Made by a program: the position numbers and the translations under genes
Assembly: GCA_963665495.1 (NCBI GenBank)
Contig: OY762289.1
Coordinates: 2,418,001 to 2,482,000 of the forward strand
Direction of reading: 5' to 3'
DNA length: 64,000 bases
Origin: G963665495 sp963665495
Lineage (GTDB): Bacteria; Desulfobacterota; Desulfovibrionia; Desulfovibrionales; Desulfovibrionaceae
Notes under the pieces: generated by a model
Told to the model about the DNA's origin: nothing
Seen by the model: only the letters and a program-made list of their open reading frames with translations
The model's database searches: none
Shown here: piece after piece, positions 56,212 to 64,000 of the stretch
Layout: each line of letters begins with the position of its first letter
Position numbering within the stretch: position 1 is the first letter of the stretch

Positions 56212-56652
56212 ATGAACGATATCATTAAAGCCTTTCGAAAAATTATTATTCTCAATTTTCCTTCGGACATGGTCGACAAGCCTGTGATCAGCAACCTCGT
56301 CCGGCTTTACGACATTAATTTCAGCATACTGCAGGCTCAGATCACTCCCCGCAAGGAAGGCTACATGACCATTGAGATCAGCGGGGAAGAGGATAACTGC
56401 CGCAAGGGAATCGCCTATCTGAAGGAGCGCGGAATCAAAATCAGTGATCCTGCGCAAAAAATTTTTCGAGATAAGGATATCTGCGTGAACTGCGGGCTCT
56501 GTACTGCCATCTGCCCCAATGGGGCGCTGCATATGGACAAAGCGAAGTTCACAATCGTTCATGAGACGGAACGCTGTTCCGCCTGCGGATTGTGCGTGCG
56601 TATTTGTCCGGTGAAGGCCATGCAGCTGGAGATTGAAAACGGACACTGGTGA
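56212..56652 (+). CDS. NIL-domain ferredoxin
   Basis: 146 residues. Residues about 8-85 form a NIL-like ligand domain, as at the C-terminus of MetN-type ABC transporters. Two standard [4Fe-4S] motifs follow (CVNCGLCTAICP and CSACGLCVRICP). NIL-ferredoxins are seen in anaerobes and linked to sulfur amino acid metabolism by context. Overlaps the next gene by ATGA-type junction. Confidence 0.9.
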   Translation: MNDIIKAFRKIIILNFPSDMVDKPVISNLVRLYDINFSILQAQITPRKEGYMTIEISGEEDNCRKGIAYLKERGIKISDPAQKIFRDKDICVNCGLCTAICPNGALHMDKAKFTIVHETERCSACGLCVRICPVKAMQLEIENGHW

Positions 56653-57200
56653 TGGCTCCGGAAAACCGCGAATATTCCAGCATTGCAACCCATCTGCCGG
56701 TATGGCTGCGTGAATTGCCCCAGGCTGACAGTCCGTCGCGGTATTATGAATTTACCGCTTTTGCGCATGACACACTGGAAAATTCACTCAGTTCCGGTCT
56801 TCCAGAGGCCGTGGCGTCCTTTTTGATCGAAATGAACAACAAACTGGACAGCATCCTCGGAATGCTCTCCATGGACGACTTGCGGCAGGCTTTTCCCATC
56901 GAAGCCCGCTGTACGGAAGTTGGCGGCGGGGGAATACGCTTTAGCAGCGACCATCCGTTTACAGAAGGATCCTACGTTGAAGTCATACTCGTTCTGTGCC
57001 GTATTCCGTTGCGTCTTGCCGGGGCCATTGGCAGATTGACTCTAAGTTCTCCTGAGAACTCCGCTGTTGCTGCTGACATCAGTGACGACAAGTTTTGGCG
57101 TCTGAATTTTACACGTATTCGTGAGCAAGATCTGGAAACTGTAGTTCGATTTGTTATTCAGGAAGAACGACGTATTATTCGGGAAAAAAAATGGTCCTGA
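56652..57200 (+). CDS. PilZ-domain-like protein
   Basis: 182 residues. The C-terminal half (about 85-170) contains IEARCTEVGGGGIRF and a hydrophobic beta strand pattern like the PilZ family, but the usual RxxxR motif was not clearly found. It lies between a ferredoxin and cheZ and could be a c-di-GMP-related regulator of motility. It starts in an ATGA overlap. Confidence 0.6.
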   Translation: MAPENREYSSIATHLPVWLRELPQADSPSRYYEFTAFAHDTLENSLSSGLPEAVASFLIEMNNKLDSILGMLSMDDLRQAFPIEARCTEVGGGGIRFSSDHPFTEGSYVEVILVLCRIPLRLAGAIGRLTLSSPENSAVAADISDDKFWRLNFTRIREQDLETVVRFVIQEERRIIREKKWS

Positions 57201-57237
57201 GGGCTTTTTTCCGCTGCTTAGAAAACCAGGAGGGCTT

Positions 57238-57972
57238 ATGATTGACCAGCAGAATCTCATGAATCAGATCATGGAACAGGTTACCCAGCAGGTTGTAGAG
57301 GGTATCCAGAAATCCATCGGCGAAATCATTGAAAAAGAACTGAGTACCAATCTGACCAAAGCCCTCATCGAAAGTGAATTTTATCGCCGTATCAGTGACG
57401 ATATGCGCACCGGATTGCAATCCATCTACAAAGAAATTTCCGACGCCACAAAACCCGAAAACTCATCCGCTGTCATGACCCAGCAGCGTGCGGATAAACT
57501 GTTTTCCGAAGCTTCCGAACAACTGGATGAAATCCTGCAGACCATTGAAAGAGCCACTGTGGAAATAATGGACATCGTGGAAAAACATATCGATCTGCAG
57601 AACCGTGCCTCCGAACATCTCAACGGCCTTCGCAAAACCAGGCGCTCCAATCCCGCCATCAGCGAGCTCATCTCCATCAATGATGAACTCGGAGAAAATC
57701 TCATCAACATCATGACATCGTTGAGCTTCCAGGATCTGACCGGGCAACGCATCAAAAAAATCATCGGCGCCCTGAAAAAGATTGAAACCACCGTCTTTGA
57801 TCTGTACGTGTCCACAGGACTTATCATCAAAGCCAGAGAAGAAGCCCCCGACAAGGACCTGGACGAACTCCAGAGAGAAACCAAGCAAAAAGTCAGCGAG
57901 CTCAAAGGGCCCGTCTCAGACGTTTCCCAGGACAACATCGACGACCTGCTTTCGCAGCTGGGGCTCGAATAA
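57238..57972 (+). CDS. cheZ: CheY phosphatase CheZ
   Basis: 244 residues from the ATG at 57238 with AGGAGG upstream. It is largely helical. The catalytic region is LSFQDLTGQRIKKI, with the Asp and Gln needed to attack phospho-CheY, and the C-terminal peptide DDLLSQLGLE is the CheY tether. It is separated from the che operon by 6 kb. Confidence 0.92.
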   Translation: MIDQQNLMNQIMEQVTQQVVEGIQKSIGEIIEKELSTNLTKALIESEFYRRISDDMRTGLQSIYKEISDATKPENSSAVMTQQRADKLFSEASEQLDEILQTIERATVEIMDIVEKHIDLQNRASEHLNGLRKTRRSNPAISELISINDELGENLINIMTSLSFQDLTGQRIKKIIGALKKIETTVFDLYVSTGLIIKAREEAPDKDLDELQRETKQKVSELKGPVSDVSQDNIDDLLSQLGLE

Positions 57973-58042
57973 CACAGTTGAAAGACTCTTTGGCGCCGGG
58001 CAATGAACCTTTCCAGGCGTCTTCGCAAAGGTACCATCGCCC

Positions 58043-59305
58043 ATGAAAAGGCTTTACAACTTTTTGTTGCAGCGTGCAGGACGTTGTTTTCCCGATCTTG
58101 CGTCCTGGGAGAAACTCGCCTTGGCCCTCATGCTGTTCACCACCTTTCAGGCAGTTGTTCGCCAGCCCTATGCAATTATAGACGGCCACCGGCACATCAA
58201 TATTTTTGCCGGTATTATTTGTTCCCTGAGCCTTATTTCCGCCTGGATACTTGCAGATAAAAAAAGCGCCCGCCCCAATCGGTACGAAGTGGGCATATCC
58301 CTGCTTTTAACCATCCTGGCCGTTTGCAGCGGACTGGCAAGCCCCATTCCCCTTCACTCGCAGATTCGCGGTCTGGTGCTTCTGAGTTCCGGACTGGGCG
58401 GATACTGGTGCGCCCGTCTGCTGTTGCGTACCCCCCTTTCCAGAGCCCATTTTACGCTTTTCTGCTCCGGACTTTTCGCGATTTTTCTGATCATGCAGAT
58501 TGTCGGATATCTGGGATATGGCAGTGTTCACTTTTTTTTCGATGAATTCCGCCACCCGCAGGTCAGCGTCGGCCTGCTGCTATCCTTCGCCCCTCTGGTA
58601 CTGCTGCTTTCAAAACAACGCCCGCACCGGACCATCGGATTGCTGCTCATCAGTCTGTGTTTTTTCGTTTTTTTTCTCAGCGGACTGCGTTCGGCCGTAT
58701 TCATGCCCATTGCCGTCACCGGTGTGGCCCTGGCCTTTGGCTTTGTACCCCTGCGCTGGTTTCTGGTAGCCGCAGCCGTCTTCATTGTCATCGGGGCCGG
58801 CTATTTTGCTCTCTTTCCGGAAAAACGCATGAAGCTTACCGGCGAACCCGCGTATTATCGCCTGGAAAACTATCCCTTTTCCTGGCATATCGCCATGCAG
58901 CACCCCTTGCTCGGCTCCGGATTGTTTGTCAAACGCGAGAGTTATCTCGAAAACTACTCCATCCACTACCCCCATGTGACCAAAGAAAAATTCGCCTGGA
59001 CGCTGAAGCGCATCCGGGTTTCGGAAAATATTTTCCTGACCTTTGCCTCTTCGCTGGGGTTTCCGTTCGCCATTTTGCTGGCAGGAGCTTTGGCCGCGCT
59101 GTATATCCGAATGCTCAAAATGTTGCGCAACGCGGCGCATAGCCCCCATGGAGGCCTGCTGCATCCCCATCCCATCACTCTTTTCATTCCTCTGACTGCC
59201 GGAATTCTTCATTTCCAGGTCTATGACGGATTGCTGCATCCGCAGGTCTGCTGGCTCTACTGCCTGTTGCTCGGGCTGCTGCATCCGGCTGACCGGGAGT
59301 CCTAA
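58043..59305 (+). CDS. O-antigen ligase / polymerase-like membrane protein
   Basis: 420 residues with about eleven membrane helices and the Wzy_C-type region (about 270-330), which in ligases holds a large periplasmic loop (ESYLENYSIHYPHVTKEKFAWT). It probably joins sugars or an oligosaccharide to a lipid carrier in the periplasm. Ligase and polymerase cannot be told apart here. Confidence 0.78.
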   Translation: MKRLYNFLLQRAGRCFPDLASWEKLALALMLFTTFQAVVRQPYAIIDGHRHINIFAGIICSLSLISAWILADKKSARPNRYEVGISLLLTILAVCSGLASPIPLHSQIRGLVLLSSGLGGYWCARLLLRTPLSRAHFTLFCSGLFAIFLIMQIVGYLGYGSVHFFFDEFRHPQVSVGLLLSFAPLVLLLSKQRPHRTIGLLLISLCFFVFFLSGLRSAVFMPIAVTGVALAFGFVPLRWFLVAAAVFIVIGAGYFALFPEKRMKLTGEPAYYRLENYPFSWHIAMQHPLLGSGLFVKRESYLENYSIHYPHVTKEKFAWTLKRIRVSENIFLTFASSLGFPFAILLAGALAALYIRMLKMLRNAAHSPHGGLLHPHPITLFIPLTAGILHFQVYDGLLHPQVCWLYCLLLGLLHPADRES

Positions 59306-59402
59306 TAAAAGCCGGACGGAGCCCTATTCGCTCTTGCGTTTTTTTTCTGTGATCTGTTAAAACGAAGTGCTTTCCATTAACCGAAAACACTGCGAGATCT
59401 CC

Positions 59403-60650
59403 ATGCGCTACCGTTTGCTATTGCTCCTTCCGGCCGTGTTGCTCCTCTTCGCCTCCTTGCCACAAAAAGGACAGGCGTACGAACAACCTCCGAAACTCAA
59501 AGCTTCTCAGGTACTCCCTAAAAACATGATCAAGGGGCCCTACTTTGAAGTTGCTGAAACCGTTATCAACAATGGCTTCACCAACCAGTACACGGTCACC
59601 TCTCCTTTCGGCACGTTCAAACCGGTGTCGACCATGTCGCTGGGAAAACTGATTCCCGAACTGGCCGCCATTGCGGCCTTGCGCAAAGCCGACACTGAAA
59701 AAGTCGCCGGTGATTCCGCCGTCGAGGCCGGAGATGGAGCTGTTGACGGGCTGATCAACCTGTTTACGGACCCGGGGGAGACCGTCAAAGGCGCCGTTTC
59801 AGGCTTGGGAAAAGTCTTTGACAGGGCCGGAGAGGCCATGCGCAGCAAAAAAAGCGACACCGAGGGCAGCGCTCTGGAAAACATAGCCGGATATTCCAAA
59901 ACAAAACGGGAAATCGCGGTGGATTACGGCGTAGATCCCTATTCGCGCAACAAGGCTTTGCAGGACGAGCTTGCAACCGTTGCCAGGGCCGATTATTTCG
60001 GCGGCCTGGGTGTGGGCGCCGCTCTGGCGTTCGTGCCTGGAACCGCTGGAATGATCCTGACCACATCCGGAACCGGAAAAAAACTTAACGACGCGCTGAG
60101 AAGCAAACCGCCCACGGACCTGCGGATCATGAACCGCGAAAAACTGCTGCGTATGGGTGCAACTGCAGACATGGCCGACGCTTTCATCAATAAAAACATC
60201 TATTCACCCACGGATCAGACCGTGCTTGTGGCGGCCCTGGACGAACTGAAAAACACCAAAGACCGCATCGCCTTTCTGAACCTGGCCATGTTTCCCAGCA
60301 CGCCCAACCAGGCCTACCTGCTGCAGCGTATGGCGGATCTCCAGCTGGCCTACGACAGAAAAGTCGAACGTCTTGAACGCTTCGTCGCGCTCAACAACAT
60401 CTCACTGGCCGTCACTGCCAAGGGCAACCTGTTGTTCAACACGCCCCTGGATTACGTGATCTGGTCTCCCCAACTCGAAAAATTCATCAAAGCCGCGGAT
60501 GGCAAGGCAAAAGAGCTGAAAATCAAAGACGGGCACAAATTGTTCTGGGTCACAGGCCGCTTCAGCGATACGGCGCGTAAAGAACTGGAGCAGCATGGCT
60601 GGAAAATCAAAGAAAACAGCGGATCGATTCTTCTGAATACTAAAAGCTGA
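59403..60650 (+). CDS. Secreted protein of unknown function
   Basis: 415 residues from the ATG at 59403. Signal peptide about 1-26, then a soluble alpha/beta region with a Gly/Ala-rich hydrophobic segment (FGGLGVGAALAFVPGTAGMI) and a C-terminal part ending KENSGSILLNTKS. I did not recognise a family. It is convergent with the lytic transglycosylase. Confidence 0.65.
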   Translation: MRYRLLLLLPAVLLLFASLPQKGQAYEQPPKLKASQVLPKNMIKGPYFEVAETVINNGFTNQYTVTSPFGTFKPVSTMSLGKLIPELAAIAALRKADTEKVAGDSAVEAGDGAVDGLINLFTDPGETVKGAVSGLGKVFDRAGEAMRSKKSDTEGSALENIAGYSKTKREIAVDYGVDPYSRNKALQDELATVARADYFGGLGVGAALAFVPGTAGMILTTSGTGKKLNDALRSKPPTDLRIMNREKLLRMGATADMADAFINKNIYSPTDQTVLVAALDELKNTKDRIAFLNLAMFPSTPNQAYLLQRMADLQLAYDRKVERLERFVALNNISLAVTAKGNLLFNTPLDYVIWSPQLEKFIKAADGKAKELKIKDGHKLFWVTGRFSDTARKELEQHGWKIKENSGSILLNTKS

Positions 60651-60659
60651 CGTTTCCAG

Positions 60660-60695
60660 CGGCTCAAGGACCCGCCGCAGCAGGTTCTTGAGCCG
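60660..60695. terminator. Hairpin between convergent genes
   Basis: CGGCTCAAG pairs with CTTGAGCCG (nine base pairs) with a second short inner stem. There is no T tract, so its action as a terminator is uncertain. Confidence 0.5.
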
Positions 60696-60706
60696 TATTA
60701 CCGCCA

Positions 60707-62557
60707 TCATGGCGCTTTAAACGTATTCCCGCGCAGATAGTTACCAACGGTACGCGGAACTCCCCTAATTGAGGAGAATACGCCAAAACGGTTATCCATC
60801 AGACACGACTCACGCATTTCGCTGCCCGTGCCGCCGCCGAGTATGTCAAACAGCGCACCTGTTTTGGCCGAGTTGCCGTTGTCATACAAATAGCATCCCG
60901 CCACTTCCACTTTGCTGGAATCCCGCAATACCAGCAGCTTATCCGAACGGACTGAGCGGACAACCATATTCTGCAAAACAACGGATTGCGTATCTACCAG
61001 CTGTATTCCCGGCTCTTGCACCGAATGCAGCAGTGTATTGGCAAAAGTAATCTTTTTGGATTCGGAACAGCGTAGTCCGCCGCCCTGCAAACGGCAGTTG
61101 ACTATCCTGGTCTGACCGGTCCGCTGCAACTCCAGCAAAGCGGATCTTCCGGATCCGCTCATAATCTGCAGTCCGTCCAGCAGCACCTCCTGCGAATCCG
61201 CAATATGCAGCGTCAAACCACCCTCGCCCGCGTTCAGCAAAGCACCCCGTTCCGCCAGGATGCTTACATTGCGCAACCCCTTTAGTTCGAGCAGAAAGCC
61301 CTCGGCATTGCGACCGCAGCGTACGTAATTGCTCGCGAATCCGCGCGCCGTGTTCAGGTCGTAGATACCCGGCGCAAGCAGCAGACGGGTATCCGGCGCC
61401 AGGGCTTTGAGCAGGCCGCCGGCATCTGACACCCGAACCGTTTTCTGCGGCGAGCCTGTTTTCATCTCCGGCAAGGAAAATGACCGGGTCATTTGCGCGG
61501 CCACCTCCAGGATGGAATTTACGTACCGCTGGCTGTGATTGTAGGCAAAAAGAACGCTCCTTTTTTTGCTCAGGCTGCTCATGTCTCCTTCCCATCCGTG
61601 GCCATGCAGATAGGCACCCACGGAAAAAACCGCATCAGGTACGGAAAACAGATCCACGTCGCCGTCTTTGTCTCCGTCAACGCCGAATCGCAGCACGCTG
61701 CTGGGCATGAACTGGCCGATGCCGAAAGCCCCGTATATGGACCCCGGCATATTCAAAGGGTCCAGTTTGTTCTGCGTACAATAGGTCAGCAAAGCCTTGA
61801 GTTCGTCATAGGCCCAATCCGAACGCTGTCGTACGGTGATTTTCAACCAGGACAGCTCGCTGGAAGACAACGAGCCTTTACGGAAATAGGTTTTCGCACA
61901 GGAAAGATCATTGCAGGAGGCCATGCTCGCCAGAGTCACCAGAGGCGAACGCGTTCCCAAAAAGTGCCCCACCCGTGTTTCCACAGCAAGTATGCCGGCC
62001 ACCACTTCCCACGGCACTCCGTACTGTTCGGTCATGGCGTGAAACACGGGCCAGTGGGCAATGACGAACTCTCGCGCCTCGGCCAAGCGCGGCTGGCTGC
62101 GTACTGCCTTGTATACGCCTGTTCCCCAACTGGTATCCGCGGTTTGGTTCAGATCTTTGGCAAAAGCGTCGAACAAGGCGTCGGAAGGCACGCCGTCCGC
62201 ATCCAGTTTGCGGGATTTCTGGTAGGCCTTGATGGCAGTTGCGGTTTTCGCCCCATACACACCGTCGACTTTGCCAATGTCGTATCCCAGGCGGGACAAG
62301 GCTTGCTGCGCGCGCCGCGTACGGTAGGTACCGAAATACTTTTTTTGCAACACCCGCAGCTTTCCCCGCATGGGAGCCGGATCATAACGCATCTCCGGCC
62401 TGCCGAAGAGTTTCTGCAACGAGGAGCGACTGAAACCGTCATTTTCGAGTTTTACCTGCAAATCGTGCCACGGTCCGGCGCTTTCCGCAGCTGTGGCAAA
62501 CAGACCGGACAGCAGCACAGCAACCAGTCCCCGAAACAGTAAACAATTTATTTTCAT
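60707..62557 (-). CDS. Lytic transglycosylase (MltB-like) fused to a beta-helix
   Basis: 616 residues from 62557. Signal peptide 1-28, a peptidoglycan-binding domain (about 83-135), then the MltB-type SLT domain with catalytic E193 in GILAVETRVGHF and FGIGQFMPSS. Residues about 400-600 are a parallel beta-helix (repeats such as SKKITFANTLLHSV). It would cut glycan strands in the periplasm. The beta-helix may hold a sugar or a partner protein. This fusion is uncommon. Confidence 0.87.
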   Translation of the reverse strand: MKINCLLFRGLVAVLLSGLFATAAESAGPWHDLQVKLENDGFSRSSLQKLFGRPEMRYDPAPMRGKLRVLQKKYFGTYRTRRAQQALSRLGYDIGKVDGVYGAKTATAIKAYQKSRKLDADGVPSDALFDAFAKDLNQTADTSWGTGVYKAVRSQPRLAEAREFVIAHWPVFHAMTEQYGVPWEVVAGILAVETRVGHFLGTRSPLVTLASMASCNDLSCAKTYFRKGSLSSSELSWLKITVRQRSDWAYDELKALLTYCTQNKLDPLNMPGSIYGAFGIGQFMPSSVLRFGVDGDKDGDVDLFSVPDAVFSVGAYLHGHGWEGDMSSLSKKRSVLFAYNHSQRYVNSILEVAAQMTRSFSLPEMKTGSPQKTVRVSDAGGLLKALAPDTRLLLAPGIYDLNTARGFASNYVRCGRNAEGFLLELKGLRNVSILAERGALLNAGEGGLTLHIADSQEVLLDGLQIMSGSGRSALLELQRTGQTRIVNCRLQGGGLRCSESKKITFANTLLHSVQEPGIQLVDTQSVVLQNMVVRSVRSDKLLVLRDSSKVEVAGCYLYDNGNSAKTGALFDILGGGTGSEMRESCLMDNRFGVFSSIRGVPRTVGNYLRGNTFKAP

Positions 62558-62771
62558 AAAAAATCCATATGATTGCAAAGTGTTGCGCAATTAAAGTACG
62601 CTATAAACAGCGCGGAACGACTAAAAGTAGTCAACTCCTGTTTCAAATCTTTGCCTGCAGATTGACAGAAAATCTGAAAGAATCAATAATAAAACTCTCA
62701 AGCATGTCCCAATTCGATAATAACCCAACGCCTTCGGAAACGGCTCATCTTTAGGAATCAGCGTATCCCCT

Positions 62772-63683
62772 ATGAAACGCCTCATTCTCATCGGCATGGT
62801 CCTGGCCTTGCTCATCGGCCTGGTCTTTGCCGGGAAATATTATGCCACGCGCCTTGTAGACGCCAAAGTCCGCGATGTGGTCGCCAAAGTGGCCCAAAAG
62901 ACTAAGTCAGAAATCGATTACAAATCTCTGGACATTAATGTCATGGACAGAGAACTGGCGGTCAACGACGTAAAACTCTCCCTGCTCAAAGGGCGCAAAT
63001 TCGATGTCGACCGGATTCTCGTCCAGGACCTGGACATTCGTCACCCGCGCAAGCCCCAGTACGCCAAAGTTGCCGTCAAAGGGATCACCATCCCAGTGGA
63101 TGAAACAAATTTCGGGAGCCACTATACCGAACTCAATGATCTTGGCTACAAAGTCATCAAGGCGGACATCAACCTGGACTACCGTCTGGATAAGGCCAAG
63201 CAGTTGATTCAGCTCAATTGGTTCGAGGTCGATATTCCGACCCTCGGCCATTTTCGCGTACGGGTGAATATTAAAGGCGTGGACATCGACGCGGTGCAGG
63301 CCGCCGTGGCTAAAAAGCAGATCGGCGACGTCTTCGACAATCTGGTGGTTGAGGACATGTACCTGGCCTATGATGACAAATCCCTGATGCGCAAAATTGT
63401 GGAAATTGCCGCCGTGGAAGAAAAGGAAAGCATCCAGTTTCTGATCAGCGGGCTGCGCTCGGACATTGAAACCGCACGGGCCAGTGGCAATGAAAACGCC
63501 ATACACACCATGGAAGAGGTCATTGAATTTCTGCAATCGCCCGGCGCACTTTCCGTGGAAGTGGAACGAAAAGAACCGCTCCCTTTGGGCAATCTGGACC
63601 TGTACAAAAAAATCTCCAATTTTATGAAACAGTTCACCATAAACGTCACTGCCGGTCCGGCTGAGGAGCCGTCTCATGGCTAG
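62772..63683 (+). CDS. AsmA-like anchored periplasmic protein
   Basis: 303 residues with one N-terminal membrane helix (about 3-25) and a beta-rich region (about 30-200) like the opening of AsmA/DUF748 proteins. A charged helical part (about 215-270) follows. Family is tentative. The next gene, a penicillin-binding protein, overlaps its 3' end by 8 bp. Confidence 0.6.
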   Translation: MKRLILIGMVLALLIGLVFAGKYYATRLVDAKVRDVVAKVAQKTKSEIDYKSLDINVMDRELAVNDVKLSLLKGRKFDVDRILVQDLDIRHPRKPQYAKVAVKGITIPVDETNFGSHYTELNDLGYKVIKADINLDYRLDKAKQLIQLNWFEVDIPTLGHFRVRVNIKGVDIDAVQAAVAKKQIGDVFDNLVVEDMYLAYDDKSLMRKIVEIAAVEEKESIQFLISGLRSDIETARASGNENAIHTMEEVIEFLQSPGALSVEVERKEPLPLGNLDLYKKISNFMKQFTINVTAGPAEEPSHG

Positions 63684-64000
63684 CGTACGCCGGATCCTTA
63701 TTTTTTTTCTGTTGTCCTTACTGCTGCAATCCATGCCCGGCACTGTCAATGCCTCTTCTCTTCTGCTTCACCAGGGGGGAAAGGAAAGCAAAATCGACGA
63801 GCAAAGCGGTCTTGGACGCATCTGGGACTACCGCCCGCCCCTGGTTACCACGGTTTACGCCAAAGACGGCAGCGTACTCGGCTATCTGTACCGTGAAATG
63901 CGCTTTCTCGAACCCCTGAGCAAGATGTCCCCCTTTGTGCTCAAGGCCTTTCTCGCCGCTGAAGACAGCTCTTTTTACGAGCATGAAGGCATCGACCTGA
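63676..64000 (+). CDS. Class A penicillin-binding protein, N-terminus (3' truncated)
   Basis: The frame runs off the window. The visible 108 residues have an N-terminal membrane segment, then PPLVTTVYAKDGSVLGYLYR and LKAFLAAEDSSFYEHEGID. This is the start of a PBP1A-type glycosyltransferase, with the catalytic Glu in AAEDSSFYEHEG. It makes glycan strands. It is coupled by overlap to the AsmA-like gene. Confidence 0.85.
   Translation, partial: MASVRRILIFFLLSLLLQSMPGTVNASSLLLHQGGKESKIDEQSGLGRIWDYRPPLVTTVYAKDGSVLGYLYREMRFLEPLSKMSPFVLKAFLAAEDSSFYEHEGIDL

Overview
The window most resembles a chromosomal segment of a sulfate-reducing deltaproteobacterium of the Desulfovibrio group. This rests on gene content, not on a database search. 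The content includes an energy-converting-hydrogenase-related complex, a split archaeal-type glutamate synthase with its own ferredoxin, many Fe-S proteins, a glycyl radical enzyme, an STT3-type oligosaccharyltransferase and a large chemotaxis operon with ParA-like and HEAT-repeat proteins. About 45 protein genes are supported. No rRNA, tRNA, CRISPR array or intact insertion sequence was seen.

Layout. 1-3234 (+): the 3' end of a membrane hydrogenase-like operon (antiporter-like subunit, large subunit, ferredoxin/small-subunit fusion). The large subunit lacks the Cys ligands of a NiFe site. 3245-9498 (-): an AsmA-like protein, CheV and RecQ. 9655-13741 (+): a DUF2207-like membrane protein, an unknown 499-residue protein and a small exported protein with a strong terminator. 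13967-17016: a MocR-type regulator divergent from an orphan FMN-domain glutamate-synthase-like protein, with a perfect 19-bp palindrome between them. 17428-24137 (+): a complete nine-gene N-ATPase operon, atpDCQRBEFAG, with sodium-type c-subunit residues. 24284-29604 (-): a five-gene split glutamate synthase operon. A repeated hairpin element occurs at both ends of its GXGXG/amidotransferase part.

29605-34014: a low-GC gap, a universal stress protein, a NhaD-like antiporter and an orphan Card1/Can2-like CARF nuclease. 34249-37918 (+): a glycyl radical enzyme with a Cys-rich insert, and its radical-SAM activase. 37935-41763: an STT3/PglB-like oligosaccharyltransferase (-), a GspC-like protein (+) and a nitroreductase-like protein (+). 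41843-50875 (-): the chemotaxis operon cheB, HEAT, cheR, parA-like, cheW, cheY, cheA. 51733-57972 (+): ileS, lspA, a small membrane protein, a CpoB-like lipoprotein, a NIL-ferredoxin, a PilZ-like protein and cheZ. 58043-64000: an O-antigen ligase-like protein, a secreted unknown, a lytic transglycosylase fused to a beta-helix (-), an AsmA-like protein and the start of a class A penicillin-binding protein.

How the parts work together. The Ehr-type complex, the N-ATPase and the NhaD-like antiporter all bear on ion-gradient energetics, with sodium likely for the ATPase. The split glutamate synthase and its ferredoxin serve nitrogen assimilation. The chemotaxis operon, CheV and the separate CheZ form one signalling set. 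The least expected items are the CARF nuclease with no CRISPR locus in sight, the covarying repeat hairpins, the Cys insert in the glycyl radical enzyme and the CheA with a histidine-less third Hpt-like domain.
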